Assembly: GCA_015183035.1 (NCBI GenBank)
Contig: JACZZP010000018.1
Coordinates: 1,116,001-1,180,000 of the forward strand
From: Meloidogyne chitwoodi
Lineage: Eukaryota > Nematoda > Chromadorea > Rhabditida > Meloidogynidae
Direction of reading: 5' to 3'
Length of the DNA: 64,000 nucleotides
Below are positions 24,619-36,925 of the stretch, one piece after another; the stretch's first letter is position 1, and every line of letters begins with the position of its first letter. The notes below the pieces were generated by a model. That model searched no databases, was not told where the DNA came from, and worked only from the letters and a program-made list of their open reading frames with translations. The position numbers and the translations under genes were made by a program.

Positions 24619-25000
24619 ATGGAGAAAAAAGATGCAATCTCGTATACACTTAAGACAAAATTAAAAAATAGTATAGACCTTCAGTATATTTTTCGGTTAT
24701 TCTCTTTAAATTTTCAATAGACATCTTATTTAATAGATAAAAGGGATGCGAATTTTACTGTTTTATTATTAGTGTTGAAAATTTTGTTGTTGAGATTTAT
24801 TTTCAACTTTTTATTGGACATTCCCATTTTTTTAATATATACATTATTTCGGCCATTATTATTTATGTCGTAAAATCTCATTATTACCTATTTATTTTTG
24901 ATAAATTATTAAATTTTTAATAAAATTAAAATAATATTGCCTATTATTAATGGTTTTTCTATTTGTTCTTTACTTAAATTTTTAATTAAAAAATAGAAAA
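24619..25000. promoter_or_regulatory. Spacer and probable promoter of the acidic-protein gene
   Basis: 382 bp, AT-rich, duplicated in inverted form at 19028-19409 and in diverged form near 17400. Its retention in several copies is consistent with a promoter, but no site is recognisable. Confidence 0.35.
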
Positions 25001-26198
25001 ATGGAACATGATTATATTGCAAAGAGAGAATTGACTGAAGATGTTGATGCATGTCTACCAAGTCCAATGAGACATGAAAATAGTGAGGCATCAGATGATG
25101 AAAATTCATTTGTTGATGAACAAAATGACAAAGTTGAAAGAGAAGAGAATGAAGAATTAGAAAAGATTAAAAATGAAATTCCTATAAATGAAAAGGCTTA
25201 TTTAACACATGAAGAAGCATTAGTAAATGTTCTTGAAAAAGGGCTTATTCCTAAAGATTCTCTTAATAATTGGAACAATGAAGATCTCACTGGTGTTCTT
25301 GTTCAATTGGCAAAAAATAGTACAGATGAAGATGGTGTGAAAATGATTGCTCGAAATTTTAAGGATACCAGTCATGAAGAGGTTTTTTCTTAAAAGATTG
25401 TTTAATTAGGATGATAAAAGGGTAACTTAATTTTCCACTGCTTTTATGTTAAAAATATTTTTAATGAATCATTTATAGATTATGGATTGTATAAATCTAT
25501 GCAAAACAATAAACAAATTTGCAGAACAAGGAAGATTTCGTTTAGAAGAACTGAGTAAACCAGAAATTGAAATTAGCAATCAAATACCAAATATTTATCC
25601 AAATTGGATATCTTTAATTGAACGAATGAAAAAGTTAAGAGGAATTGGAGATCAATCTGCTAATGTCATTTCTTCATATTTAAATGAATGTAATGAAGAA
25701 GCAGGAACCAGTCAGCCTGGATCACCTAATTATAAAAGAATTTATGAATGTCTTTCACAAATGGTTAAAGGATATTCAATGAAAACTGCAAGATTGTATG
25801 TTTTAGGAGATTTGGAAACATGCGGGGTTAGAGCTATTTTTTGTGTAGACGGGGTTGTGGAACCGCAGATTTTCTCTGAAAGAAAGGTATAACCTAATGG
25901 GGGAGGAATTATGCAAGCGGAATGAGGAGTTTTAGAATTCCATTGGAAATCCACTAAATTGTACTTTCTAAAAGATATTTTCAGATTAGACGAGGCAGTA
26001 ATTCTCGATATTTTTGAGGAAATTGAAAGAGAAATTGATACAAGGCCAGATATAACTAGATTCTTCAGAAAAACTTTTAGAGATGCACAGTATTTGACTG
26101 ATGCAGACTTCAAACTTGATGAATTAACTGAAGATAATTTAGCTAATATTTTAAATATTTTAAATTTTCCTGCTGACAAAATTCAATTTGCTCCATAA
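25001..26198 (+). CDS. Acidic protein of unknown function, intact copy
   Basis: Exons 25001-25381, 25479-25795 and 25985-26198 join in frame to 303 residues. The N-terminal 70 residues are strongly acidic and low-complexity (EASDDENSFVDEQ). The rest looks alpha-helical and well folded, with LTHEEALVNVLEKGLIPKDS, WISLIERMKKLRGIG, SPNYKRIYECLSQMVKGYS and a final DELTEDNLANILNILNFP. No signal peptide or membrane segment is evident. I recognise no family. Exons 1-2 and the promoter are duplicated in the inverted arm; only this copy keeps the third exon. Intron 2 begins exactly at the arm boundary. Confidence 0.65.
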
Positions 26199-26365
26199 AT
26201 ATTGTTTTTATAAATACCTTTAAAATTAAATATATTAATTTTAATTCTATCTAGAGCCTTAGAATATATAGCAATATTTAAATTCTTTCCATAAAAGAAA
26301 GTTATCAACAAAATTTACAAATTAAAATATTTGTATAATGTATTTATTTTTTTAACCATCAGTTC

Positions 26366-27070
26366 TCAATCATTACCAATATCTTGAACTGCATAAGCAA
26401 TCATTTCCTCATTTCCACCTTCTACCTCTTCTTTGACACGTTTTCCTAAAGAAAAATTTAAAAATTAGAAAAATATATTAAAAAAATAACTAATTAATTG
26501 AGTAATTGCTTTGCTCGTTCTTCGATCAAGTTTATCCAATTTTTCTTTAATTTCTCTCCTAAGATCCCAATCTAATTTTCTCGGAGCTAAAGTATTAAGA
26601 TCAAGTGAATCTCCGATTTTTGTATCCTTTCCAGCCTCTAATTGTCCTTCAACTTTTTTCTTAAGTAAATTAATTTCTTCATTAATTGTTTCTGATGTTG
26701 TATTAGTTGTTACAAATTCTTGTACATTAACAGGTTTATATGATCGAAATTGAATTGGAAAACTTAAAAAAAATAATTGGGAAATTTCGATTTGATTTTT
26801 TAATTTTTATCGCTATTTAATAAAATTTCTCTCAATTTATGCCGAAATTTTCATCTAAATTCATTTTCGTTTTAACTTTATTAAATTTAAAATATACGTT
26901 TGATTGTGTTCTTCTCCATTTTCTTCGTCATTATTATTTTTTCCATTATGATCCCTACTAGCAAATCTTTTTCGCATTTCCAATAGATGTAGTCTTCTTG
27001 CAATTGCATTTTTTTCCAATTCTGTTAATATTCTTTCTTCTTCAATTATTACTTCTTCTGAATCTACCAT
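26366..27070 (-). CDS. CCDC12/Cwf18-family spliceosome protein
   Basis: Small coiled-coil pre-mRNA splicing factor (cwf18 domain), a component of activated spliceosomes. Exons 27070-26898, 26762-26491 and 26445-26366 give 174 residues, close to human CCDC12 (166). An acidic, Arg-rich N-terminus precedes FRSYKP, then VEGQLEAG, LDLNTLAPRKLDWDLRREI and KLDRRTSKAITQLIRKRVKEE, which align with the human LANLAPRKPDWDLKRDV and RTQRAIAELIRERLK blocks. Its start is 151 bp downstream of the mrpl-22 stop on the same strand. Confidence 0.9.
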
Positions 27071-27221
27071 TCTTTAAAAAATCTTTTTTAAAAATTATTA
27101 TTAATTATAAAATACAATTATAAAAAAATCAAAATATATTACTGCCTACAAACATATATTTTATAAATTTAAGAATATTTAAATTTTATTTTTTAACATA
27201 TTAAAAAAATATTTATTTAAA

Positions 27222-28230
27222 TTAAATTGAATATTTAAAATCTCTAGAACGTAAATAAGTATAATAATCTTGCATTTTCTCCCATCCATTTGGATCAGGT
27301 TCACGTTTTTTAAATGTTGGAGGTTCCCCTTCTTCAAGTCTAACAAACAAATTTATATAACGATGACGAAGAGGATGCCATTGCTAAAATAATATTTTTA
27401 AAAGAATAAGAAAATAAAAATTAACCCCTCTAGCATGTCGTCTAATTGATTTAATTATTTTACATTGAACTGCAAATGCTTCAGCTATAAACATTTTTTC
27501 CAAAGGATTTTCAATTTTAAATTCATCAGAGGCTCTTTCAACAGCTTCTTCAATTGTTTCAGCTAACAAAAGTGTTGGCTTAAAAATGAAAAAAAAAATA
27601 AAATAGAAAATATTAGTGAAAAAACCTTCATTTTTTTATGGCGTAATTGCTTTATTGCTTCACTGGCTATCATATTTTGAGCAAAATAGCAAGAAGAAAA
27701 AATCCTTTATAATAAAAATGTTTTAATTAAGATATATTTGTGACCAAATTTTGGAAATAAATTTTAAATTTTTTTTTTAAATAGAAAAAAATCTTTAAAG
27801 TATTGTAATAATGTAGAATTTTCTTAAAAATTTAAATAAATTTTAAACTAACTTTTTTGGATGTATATGAACTGATTCTGAATTATTAATTTATAAAAAA
27901 TTTAAATAAAAATTAAACCTTTGACATGAAAAACTTCACGAGCTTTCTGTTCTCCAGTTTCAGATACAACATAATTTGGAGGCCAAACAACTTTATTTAA
28001 ATATTCCCATTTATCTGGAGTAACACCTTAAAATATATTTTAAATATTAATTTTATTAATTAAAATTAAAAAAAACCATAATTATTCATTGGAGAATATT
28101 CATCTCTATTTTCATTGTGTTGTCCGGACTTGTCTAATCGCCATTGTGGAGCATAATAAATTTTTGGGGTAGATTTTTCAAAACGTTGTATAGGTGCATA
28201 ACCAGAAATTGCTGGAAGAAAACGTTTCAT
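27222..28230 (-). CDS. mrpl-22: Mitochondrial large-subunit ribosomal protein uL22m
   Basis: Component of the mitoribosome exit tunnel. Six exons (28230-28077, 28026-27919, 27877-27853, 27704-27626, 27578-27426, 27383-27222) sum in frame to 226 residues. The 25-nt third exon is needed to keep frame and gives ESVHIHPKK. Family features are IASEAIKQLRHKKMK, a helix with EKMFIAEAFA, RRHARGQWHPLRHRYINLFVRLEEG (read in two halves across an intron) and a terminal YYTYLRSRDF, as in human MRPL22. Same-strand flanks at 151 bp (ccdc12) and 322 bp (SMPD2) suggest a three-gene polycistron. Confidence 0.86.
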
Positions 28231-28552
28231 TTCCTTTTTTAAAAAAATTAAAAAAATTACAAGATTAATTAAAAAAATATTTAGATTAAACTTTTTAAAA
28301 ATTAAAAATAATAATCAATATCAACAATAATTTCACACAAAAAAAGTTAGAAAAAATATAAGTTTTTCTAAAAGTAATTTAAGAAATTAAGTATAAAATT
28401 TATTTTTAGACATTTTAATATTAAAATAATATTATTTTAAGACTATAAATTTTGGGCAGAAAAAATCTAAAATTTATCTTAAATTACTTTTTAAAACTAA
28501 AAAAAAGCCTCCCGGTTATCTATAAATTAGTTTATGGCATTTTTATTCAATT
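28231..28552. other. Spacer between SMPD2 and mrpl-22
   Basis: AT-rich 322 bp with no independent coding signal; a possible intercistronic region of a - strand operon. Confidence 0.35.
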
Positions 28553-30316
28553 TTATAATAAATTTCTTAAAATCTTCCTCATTGAAAACTTTGTTTCTTT
28601 TAATGCTTTTAATTCTATAGTTAAACCAACAAAGCCATAACAAAAAGAAAATCCAGCCATTAAAGTAAAAGTAAATCTGACTAGCGCTACCTTAAAAAAA
28701 AGAAATTATTTTTGAATAAAAAAATTAATGGAATGTTAAAAAGCAATAAAAAACCGGAGTACAAAAATTAAAAAAAAAGCTTTCATAAATTATAAAAAAT
28801 AAACAAACAAGAGCAAACGCAAAAGGAACATTTAAATCTAATTTTGTTGTTGCAATAATTAAAATAATAAAAAGTATACACAAAGCAAGGAAAAGTCGTC
28901 TATCCCATAAAACTCTAACTTCAGCTTCTTCAATAATTTTAAGTGATTTAGTTAATATTTGTTTTTCAACGGACATTTGATGAAGAAGTTGGGAACTTGT
29001 GTCGATATGTTTTTCTAAAAAGTTAAATTAAAAAATATAATTAAAAATTAAAAACCTTTCTTAATTTCGAATTTTGCAGAAACTCCCAAATGATCGGAAT
29101 AATTCAAATCAGTTTCAGGAATTTTATCAAAACAATATTCACAATTTAAAAGTTTAATTTCAGCTAAAAAATAAATTTAATTAATTTTATTAAAAAATCT
29201 TTTTCCTACTTTTTTCACTTCTATACATTATATAATCCAATCTTTTTCCATTAGGAAAACATTTTATTAAACATTTTGATGTGTAACAATTATCAGGTCT
29301 TTCACAAGTTGTTCCATTTTCATACAAAGGATCAACAGCATTCTTAATAAAAACATATACATAAATTGTTCAAAAATATTAGAAAATATTGGAAAAAAAC
29401 TCGTAAATAGCGTAAATAATTAAATTAATAAGTTACAAAACTTTAATTCTAAAAGCTGATTAAAAATAAAAAGTTAAAAAATTAACAAGTAAAAAAACTT
29501 TTTACCGGTCTACATTCCCAAGCATCATTAATCGGAACCAAATTTTTAATTAAATTAAATCCCAAATTGCTAGGTTCCAAATTAAAATCACCAACAAGAA
29601 TAACAAAATCTGCACCTCCACAAGTATGGCGAATAAATTGAGACATTTCAAAACATTGAGAAATTCTATGAGGAAGATATAAATCATTTTCTTTATTATA
29701 TTCTGCATGTAAATGTGTTGTATAAAAACAAATTTTATATTGGTCAAAAAGAATTTCTGCCATTCCAACGATTTTTCCGCCAAACCAATCACCTCTATAT
29801 TTAAATTTTAAAAATTGTTCAGAGTTTTTTTCAATTTACTTAAAGTAATAAATAGAAGAGTTACTCTTTTTAAATGATCAAACTTTTAATTTATAAAACC
29901 TGTGTATATGATGTGGAAATCCATTTAAAGAATAACGATGGAGTAAAGTAGAAATAATTGGATAACGACTAAGAATGCAATTCCCACTTCCAGTAAATCC
30001 ACTATGAAAGTAGTGTGAATATGGAAATTTCTCTTTTAGATTCTGGACCATTTCGATAAAAACTTTTTCGTTCCAAATCTAAAGTTTAACAAAAATAAAA
30101 CACAAAATTCGAATGAAATAAACAAGTAAACCTCTTGAAGTGCTACAATGTCAAATTTTGAAACAGCTAAAGCACTAATTAACATTTGAATTCGAAATTG
30201 TTTATGTTTGCTTCCAATTGGCCAAGGATGTGGAAGAAGCCTATTAAAAAAAGAAATTGAAATAACATAAAAATTTAAAATCCTCACCAACAATTTAATG
30301 TTGCTACACGCAACAT
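28553..30316 (-). CDS. Neutral sphingomyelinase, SMPD2 type (intact copy)
   Basis: Mg2+-dependent phosphodiesterase of the exonuclease/endonuclease/phosphatase fold that hydrolyses sphingomyelin to ceramide at internal membranes. Eight exons (30316-30288, 30240-30132, 30078-29900, 29794-29506, 29342-29210, 29163-29056, 29014-28809, 28690-28553) sum in frame to 396 residues (human 423). Motifs are VATLNCW, then LNGFPHHIHRGDWFGGK, TTHLHAEYN, LVGDFNLEP, KRLDYIMY and YSDHLGVSA with the catalytic His. Two C-terminal membrane segments follow (residues about 325-365), then a VGLTIELKALKE tail that parallels human SMPD2. The start at 30316 restores LNCW; a longer upstream frame does not. Confidence 0.92.
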
Positions 30317-30762
30317 CCAAACTATTAGATCTAAATATAATATTTATATGTCTCTGAAAATTATTAACAAAAATAATTATTTAAAGTTAAAAATCGCTGC
30401 AAACTTCCATTTGTATAAAACTAAAAAAGAAGAGCTCCAGTCTTTTAAAATTTAAATAAAAATCAAGAAAATTAATGAACCTGACGTTGTTTTATGGGTA
30501 AAGCCATAAAAGACGCAACAACTAAGGCGCGGGCCATCAAAGCGCGCAATAGTATATCAAATGAAGAGAATTAAAAATATAGACATCTAGAGTTTACTTG
30601 CGCTCTTATTTAAAATTCTTTTCAATAAATGCTTTCTTTTAATTTTACTTTGTATAATATTAAAAAAGTATATTAACTATGTTATAATGTTACTTTTAAC
30701 TTTAAAAATATGCATAGATAACTTTTTTAAATCAGAATAACTTTTTAGATTTTGAACTATTA
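30317..30762. promoter_or_regulatory. Divergent region between SMPD2 and TRAPPC2L
   Basis: The SMPD2-proximal 220 bp are duplicated at 21148-21390, including AAGGCGCGGGCCAT. The rest is AT-rich with no feature I can name. Confidence 0.4.
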
Positions 30763-31408
30763 ATGGCACTTTGCGCAGCAATTTTTGACAAAGAAGTTAA
30801 ATTTTCTTATTAATTTAATATATTTTTATTATTTTCAGGATGTTCTTTTATTTCTTAAAATAAAAGAAAAGGGAATTACTCAGGAAACTTCTTTTGAAAT
30901 TCAGCGATTTCTTTACAATTCTTTTGACATAATTCTTGATAAAATTAATTATCCAGGTGCTAAAGCAACTTTAGACCTTTATATTGGCTCTTTACTTATA
31001 AACTCTTCTTTTCGGGTATTTTAAATAAATTTTTGGGGGCTTTTCTGGGATTTGTTTCGACATATTTTTAGATTAATTTTAGAAAAATTAAAATTAACTT
31101 AAACAATAAATCTTAAAACTTTATATTTAATACAATTTAAAATTTTTTTAAAGTCTTATGGCTATTTAACAAATACAAATACCAAATTTATGCTTATAAC
31201 GGATGTAGAAAATAATATGTTGAAAGACCATGAAATAAGATTATTTTTTAAAAAATTACATTCAAAATATTTTTGTGCTTTGGCTAATCCATTTTATGTT
31301 TTTGGAAGTAAATTAAAATCTAGGTTTGTTATTTTCAATTTTTTTAACTTTCTTTTTTAATTTAGGCATATTGACAATGTTGTACAAGAATTTTTTGATT
31401 GCTTTTAA
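30763..31408 (+). CDS. TRAPP complex subunit 2-like protein (TRAPPC2L)
   Basis: Small longin-fold subunit of the TRAPP tethering complexes acting in ER-Golgi and Golgi traffic. Exons 30763-30795, 30839-31015, 31154-31323 and 31366-31408 give exactly 140 residues, the human length. MALCAAIFDKE, LYIGSLL, SYGYLTNTNTKFMLI, LKDHEIRLFFKKLHSKY and CALANPFYVFGSKLKS align with human MAVCIAVIAKE, LYLGLL, VYGYVTNS, LRDNEIRSMFRKLHNSY and MCNPFYNPGDRIQS. Confidence 0.92.
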
Positions 31409-31529
31409 TAAATTATTTTAAATGATTATTTCTTTTAAATTTTTTTTGTTTCTTTTCAATTTAAATATCTTTTTTTTTTAATTTAATTTATTTTTAAATT
31501 AAAAATATTTTTTTGTTTTAATAAAAAAA

Positions 31530-31940
31530 ATGTCTTCAAACGCGAAGAGACCAACTAAAGGAATTGTTAGACTTTCAAACACATCAGATTTTGTTGAACC
31601 TAGTCAAGTTTGTTTTTTATTAAAATTTTAAAAGTTTAGAATAATAGTTGGTTTAATTATTTTTTAATTAAATCCAATTTTGGGGTATAAAGTAGATTTA
31701 TTAAAACTGAAATTTTTAAAAAATTGGGGATTTTAAATATTTTCTATTTTTAAACAGAAATGTATTTTACCAATTGAAAATACAGTTAAAAAGAAAGGAG
31801 ATGGATTAGTTTCACTTCATTCAAAAAATTCACAAAATTTAATAAAAAAGAAAGTAAAAATAACATTAGAAGATTGCCTTGCTTGTAGTGGATGTGTTAC
31901 AACAACAGAAAATAATATTTCTATATTAGAAAGTTTTTGA
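31530..31940 (+). pseudogene. N-terminal fragment of CIAO3/NAR1 (cytosolic Fe-S assembly)
   Basis: Two exons (31530-31607, 31758-31940) encode only 86 residues that match the start of CIAO3/NARFL: SDFVEPSQKCILP and EDCLACSGCVTTTE. These carry all four Cys of the N-terminal [4Fe-4S] site. Full CIAO3 proteins are about 450-480 residues with a hydrogenase-like domain and a second cluster. Here a TGA follows soon after and no remaining domain is seen in the next 5 kb on either strand. It could be a truncated relic, a genuine short gene, or the 5' end of a gene continued by a very long intron. Confidence 0.7.
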
Positions 31941-34900
31941 TTATTTGTAAAAAAATAAACTTATTATTTTATATAAAGAAAATAAAAATATTTAAAACCT
32001 AAAAAGTTTTGCAAGGATTTTAAAGGGAAATTAAAATAATTTATTTTTTCGTCTAAAAAGTTGCATAAAAACGAATTAATGGAAAAAGAAGCAAAATAAA
32101 TAATAATAAGACCGTTGTAATTTATTCCAGTTTTGAAAAATTAGAAGGATAGAAAAGGATAAATGTTGTAATTATAATATTAAATGAGGATTTTTTCTTC
32201 GTAAACTTTCCATTAAAAATTATTATTTTTTATTTTAATTTATTAAGAGTTTTTAATTAATTAAAATTTAATTTAATTTGCTTCAAGTTTATTTTTACAT
32301 TTTTTTATTGTTTAATTTTTATATTCTTCTTTTGTACATATTTCTCTAAAATAAATAAAACAAATAATATATTTATTTTATGAGGTGATGATTCATCAAA
32401 ATAAATATTTTTTAATTTGTTTTCTAATTAAGTTAAAAAGTAAAAAAAAAATAATTAAAGGTCCAACTTTCCAAAAAATTTGCAACAAAAAATTAAATTA
32501 ATTATTGATTAATTAATTGTTAATTGAAGTATAAAATATTTTATTTTTTTCTTCTAAAAATTGTTTTTTATTAAATTTTGTTTTAATTTTTTGGAATTTA
32601 GTTTAAAATAAAATTTTAAGAAAATTTAAAAGGGAGTGGTTAATTTATTTATTTATTTATAAATTGTATGATTAAATTAATTTTTTTATTTTTGTTTAAA
32701 TTTATTAAAAAAAGTTTTTTTAAAATTAGACTTAAATATAGGTGTTGATTTATCGCTTCAAGTTTAATTTGTTTAAGTTATTATTTAATTATAAAATTTA
32801 AGAAATTTATAATTTTATTTTCTTTAATATTATTTAATTTAAATTTATTATTAATTAAATTAAAAATTATAATAATTAATTTCAAAAAGTTTTGAATTTA
32901 ATATTTTTTATGTTTGCTCTACCTCAATTTTATTAATTAAAAAACAATCAAAAAATTTAACTTAAATTTTAGTGTGGCCAAAATTAATTTAAAATAAAAA
33001 TTGTAAAAAGGAGAATGGGAAAGAAATATAAAAGAGGAAAAAAGAGGATGATTTTGGTGGTTGAATGGACGTCGATCGTTTTGTTATTTGAAGAAGAAAT
33101 TCTTCTCATTTATTTATATTTACCTTCTACAAACATTTTATTATATTTATATATCCGTTGTTGATTTTTATTTTTCTTTTTTTTAAATGTTTATTCCTTG
33201 CAACAAACTCCGTTCACTTTAAATATTTTTAAGCTAAATATTTGAATAAAAATATAAATAAAAATTGAGAAAATAACCAAAAACATATATTATTTACATA
33301 TATAATTAATTAATTAATTTTGAAATAAATTAAGTAAATTTATTTATTTATTTTTATAAATTAAATTATTTTAAACAAAATTAACTAATAAATACACTTT
33401 CATATTTTAATGTAAATATTTCATATTTATATCACAAAAGTCTGTCTCAACTCATTTTCCCTCTTTTTAACTTTAGTTACTTTTTAAAATTTTCTTCAAA
33501 ATATTTATAAATTTTTCCGCCACATTTGTGGCTTTATTTATTTATTTTTTATTTCCTCTTCTTCTGTTGTATTTTATTTTAACTCTGCGCATGATATCAC
33601 TTTACAACCGTGCTAAGTTGTTTTCCGTCGCCCACACATAAATAAATACAGGCCTTTAAATAACAACAAAATGTTCTTTTTTAAATGAAGACAAAATAAA
33701 ATAAATAAAGAAGAAAACTAAAACCGCCGTTAGCAGAGAGTTACTCTTCTAATCATTTTAGCACAATAATATTGGCGTCAATCTATCGACACGTTGTTTT
33801 AATGATTGCGCGAAACAAAAATATATTTTTATAATTTAACTAGCTTTTAAAGAAAGTTTTTAAAAATATTATAATAGAATAATCCTTTTATATAGGTATA
33901 ATCGTTTTTTTAATATTTAATAATAATATTTTTATTTTATTTCCTTCTTTTTATTTGTTGATTAAATAATTGTTTTAATAGTTTTGATTAAAGTTTTATT
34001 TTATATTTATTTATTTATGATAATAATTATTAATTTTTATCATTCAAACATTTTTGCTTTTGTTTAAAAAAGTTTATTTATTTAAACAATACTTACTAGT
34101 TTAATTTAATATTTATTAATTTATATATATTTAATCTCTATTATCTATTTTTCCTTTATTAAATTAAAAAAATATATTTAAATAAATGATTGATTTGCTT
34201 TTAATTAAAGTAAAGAAAATAAAAGAAATCAGAAAAAGATGGTGGCCTTCATCTCCCCCTAATTTTCCATTTGTGGTTGTTAATTTATTTATTTGCCACT
34301 CCCGAAGTCCGTCGGAAAAATAAAATAAAAATACTAAAATACATCAATGAGAGACATTCAGTGGTAAGTAAGTAACCTTAATTGACCTTCTCTTTTGCCT
34401 TTCTTTCTCCGAAATACTGCGCAGATAATCAAATGGATATTCTTTGTTTTCATTTATAGCTGATAATGAGATGTTCTCTAAATATATTTTTATTTTATTA
34501 TTTAAATCAATCCATTAGAAAATTAGAAATTTATTAAAATGTTAAAAATTGATTAAAATTAAATATTCTATAATAGTAAAACTTAATTATTTGAAGCATT
34601 GCTTCAAGTTTATTATTTTATTTGTTTCAAGTTTATTTTTCCTTTAAATTTATTTATTTTAATTAGCAACAATTATTTTGTTTTTATTTCATTAAAAATC
34701 ATATTATTAATATTTTGCCATTTCTTTACAAATATACACTTAACTAACAAATTTTTTGAATCTATGAGATCTTTTGTAGCTACTTTATTTTTTCTTTTAT
34801 TTATTTTTTTGTCTATCTACCACTTTTACTTGTAAAAAGTGCACACCCACACATTTGAACATAACACAGAACACACAGAATTACAAACACTTGAGATGGC

Positions 34901-36925
34901 AAAAAAAAGAAGTATTCTAGTAAAGAATAAAAAGTAAATGAAGTAAAACAAATGAATAAGTCGGCCAACAGTTTGATAACTTTGCTTTAACAGATTTTTA
35001 GGTCGTGGGTGAATCGAAGGATTTTTTAGGGTTTTTCTATGTTTATTTTTTACCTTTTTTTCATTGTTTATTTATTTTTATATAAATTTACTTGCAAGTT
35101 TGAAAAATTGTTTTTTTTATGTTTAAAAAAAGATTTTTTAAGTTTTAAATTTAAATTTATTTTTTTTAATTTATTAATTTTTATTTTTGCTTCAAATTTA
35201 ATTTTTTATTTTGTTAATTATTTAGTTCTGACCAAAAATATTCCTCTTTTTTAACAATATCTTCTCTTCTACCTTTGCCTTGGATGTTTTATTATTGATA
35301 ATTTTGCGCAAATAATTAAGAGAAAATATTTTATTATTATTATTGGTTGGATTTTTGATTATTCTTCTTCTTTTTAATATTTTCTTATTAATTAATTATA
35401 TCCGGTTCTTTCTTTTTTTTACTTTAAATTTTAAAATTTAATTTCATTTTAAAAATTTTTACAATTTTTTCGTTAATCAGTAGACGGCAACAATTTTCTT
35501 TTTTTTTCCGCGCAATATGTTAACACTCTAAAAACGTCTTTCCTCTAAACAAAAATTCATGCCTTTCTTTTTTTAAAAAACTATAATAAATATTTATTTT
35601 TCTTCTTTCATCCTCTCCACGTTAAACAGAAGAGAAGGAGGAATATTATTATTTAGCTCTTATTTTGAAGAGAATAATTCTTCTATTCTACTACTCTTGG
35701 CTGTTATTCCCCTCAATAACAAAAATGTTCGCCTCTTCCGCAATTTTCTCTTTTATTTGTTTTTATTTAAAAAAAAAAAGTGCTCATTTGCAGCGGTGCA
35801 TGAAAAAGGTGAAGAGAATTCCATCATATTTGATCAGTTTCTTTTTTATTTTTTTAAATAAATATTATAAGAACTTTATTTATTTTTTTAAAGTTGTTTT
35901 TAAAGTGTTTCTATAAGGGGAAATTAAATATTAAAATAAATTAAAGAATATATTTATTATTTAAATTAATAATTAAAGCAATTCTCTATAATTAATTTAT
36001 TTATTGTTAATTAATTATATTTATTTTATTTAATTTAATTATCTAATTTTATTTCCGTTTGATTTTACTTTATTTTTACTTAATATTTTTTTGAAAAATG
36101 TTCCGTCAAAAATATTTAAGTCAATTTTTTAATTCACACTTTCTCTCTATTTTTATTTTCTTCCTTAATTTTTTTTCTTCTTTATAAAAATATTTTTATT
36201 TTTTAAACTAACAAAACTTCTTCTTCTCTTTTTTCAATCTTTCCGTCATTTAACTAATTGGGTGATCGCCTAAGGGCCTTCTCCGCCATCTCCGCCACAA
36301 CTAAACCTTTTATAGTAAAATAAGCAGTTCCGAAGAAAACCCTTTTTATTTTCTTCTCTTCAATTTAAAATAAAAAGCTCTCTTTTCTTTTTTTTCCTCA
36401 TTCCTAAATTCTTCCCCAAAAAATAATTTCCATTAAAAGTATCCGGTGTAAAAAAATGGCAAATTAAAAATAAATAAATAAATGAGAGAGAACCAACCAC
36501 CCCTCTTTTTTATTTAGAAAAATAAGGCCTTTTAATTTTGAGAGAAAAAAAAATATTTTTTTCAATCTGTCCATTCTCGTCTTTTTTTTTTTTTTAATTT
36601 AAAATTCCTGTTTGATTTTACTTTTTTTATTATTAAATATTATTATTTTATTTTTATTAAAAAATAATTAAATTATCCTTTTAGACCTTCTTTATCGATT
36701 TTTAACAGATTTAAGCTTTAAACAATTTTAAAAATTTAATTTTTTAATAATTATAAAATAAAAATTTTGATTTAAATATTTTTAATTTTTTATCTCTTTA
36801 ATAATATTTTATATTTATAATATTATTTATTATTTTTAAATATTTTTTTTTTCAAGTTTTGTGTTTTAAAATTTGTTTTTATTAAATAATTTTTTATTTA
36901 TTTTTATAATTTTAGAATAAATAAA
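31941..36925. other. 5-kb gene-free AT-rich interval
   Basis: Mostly A/T homopolymer and TTTA/TTAA low-complexity sequence. All open frames in it are Phe/Leu/Ile/Lys-rich and low-complexity. A few islands of higher GC occur near 33590-33800, 34240-34340 and 36240-36310 and might be regulatory, being upstream of the large fibronectin-III gene. I recognise no RNA gene or transposon. Confidence 0.45.

Larger units (their letters stand above)
24140..25795 (+). repeat. Right arm of 1,656-bp inverted repeat
   Basis: Partner of 18233-19888. Its inner end lies inside intron 1 of the 23741 gene. Its outer end is the last base of exon 2 of the acidic-protein gene. The arms are separated by about 4.25 kb. 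Confidence 0.9.

Noticed and set aside
28452..28640. + strand frame MGRKNLKF...
   Set aside because: Overlaps the last SMPD2 exon on the opposite strand, which is supported by family alignment and phase.
28725..28808. SMPD2 C-terminus read through to 28725
   Set aside because: Donor at 28808 joined to 28690 gives a second membrane segment and tail like the human protein; the read-through tail has no counterpart.
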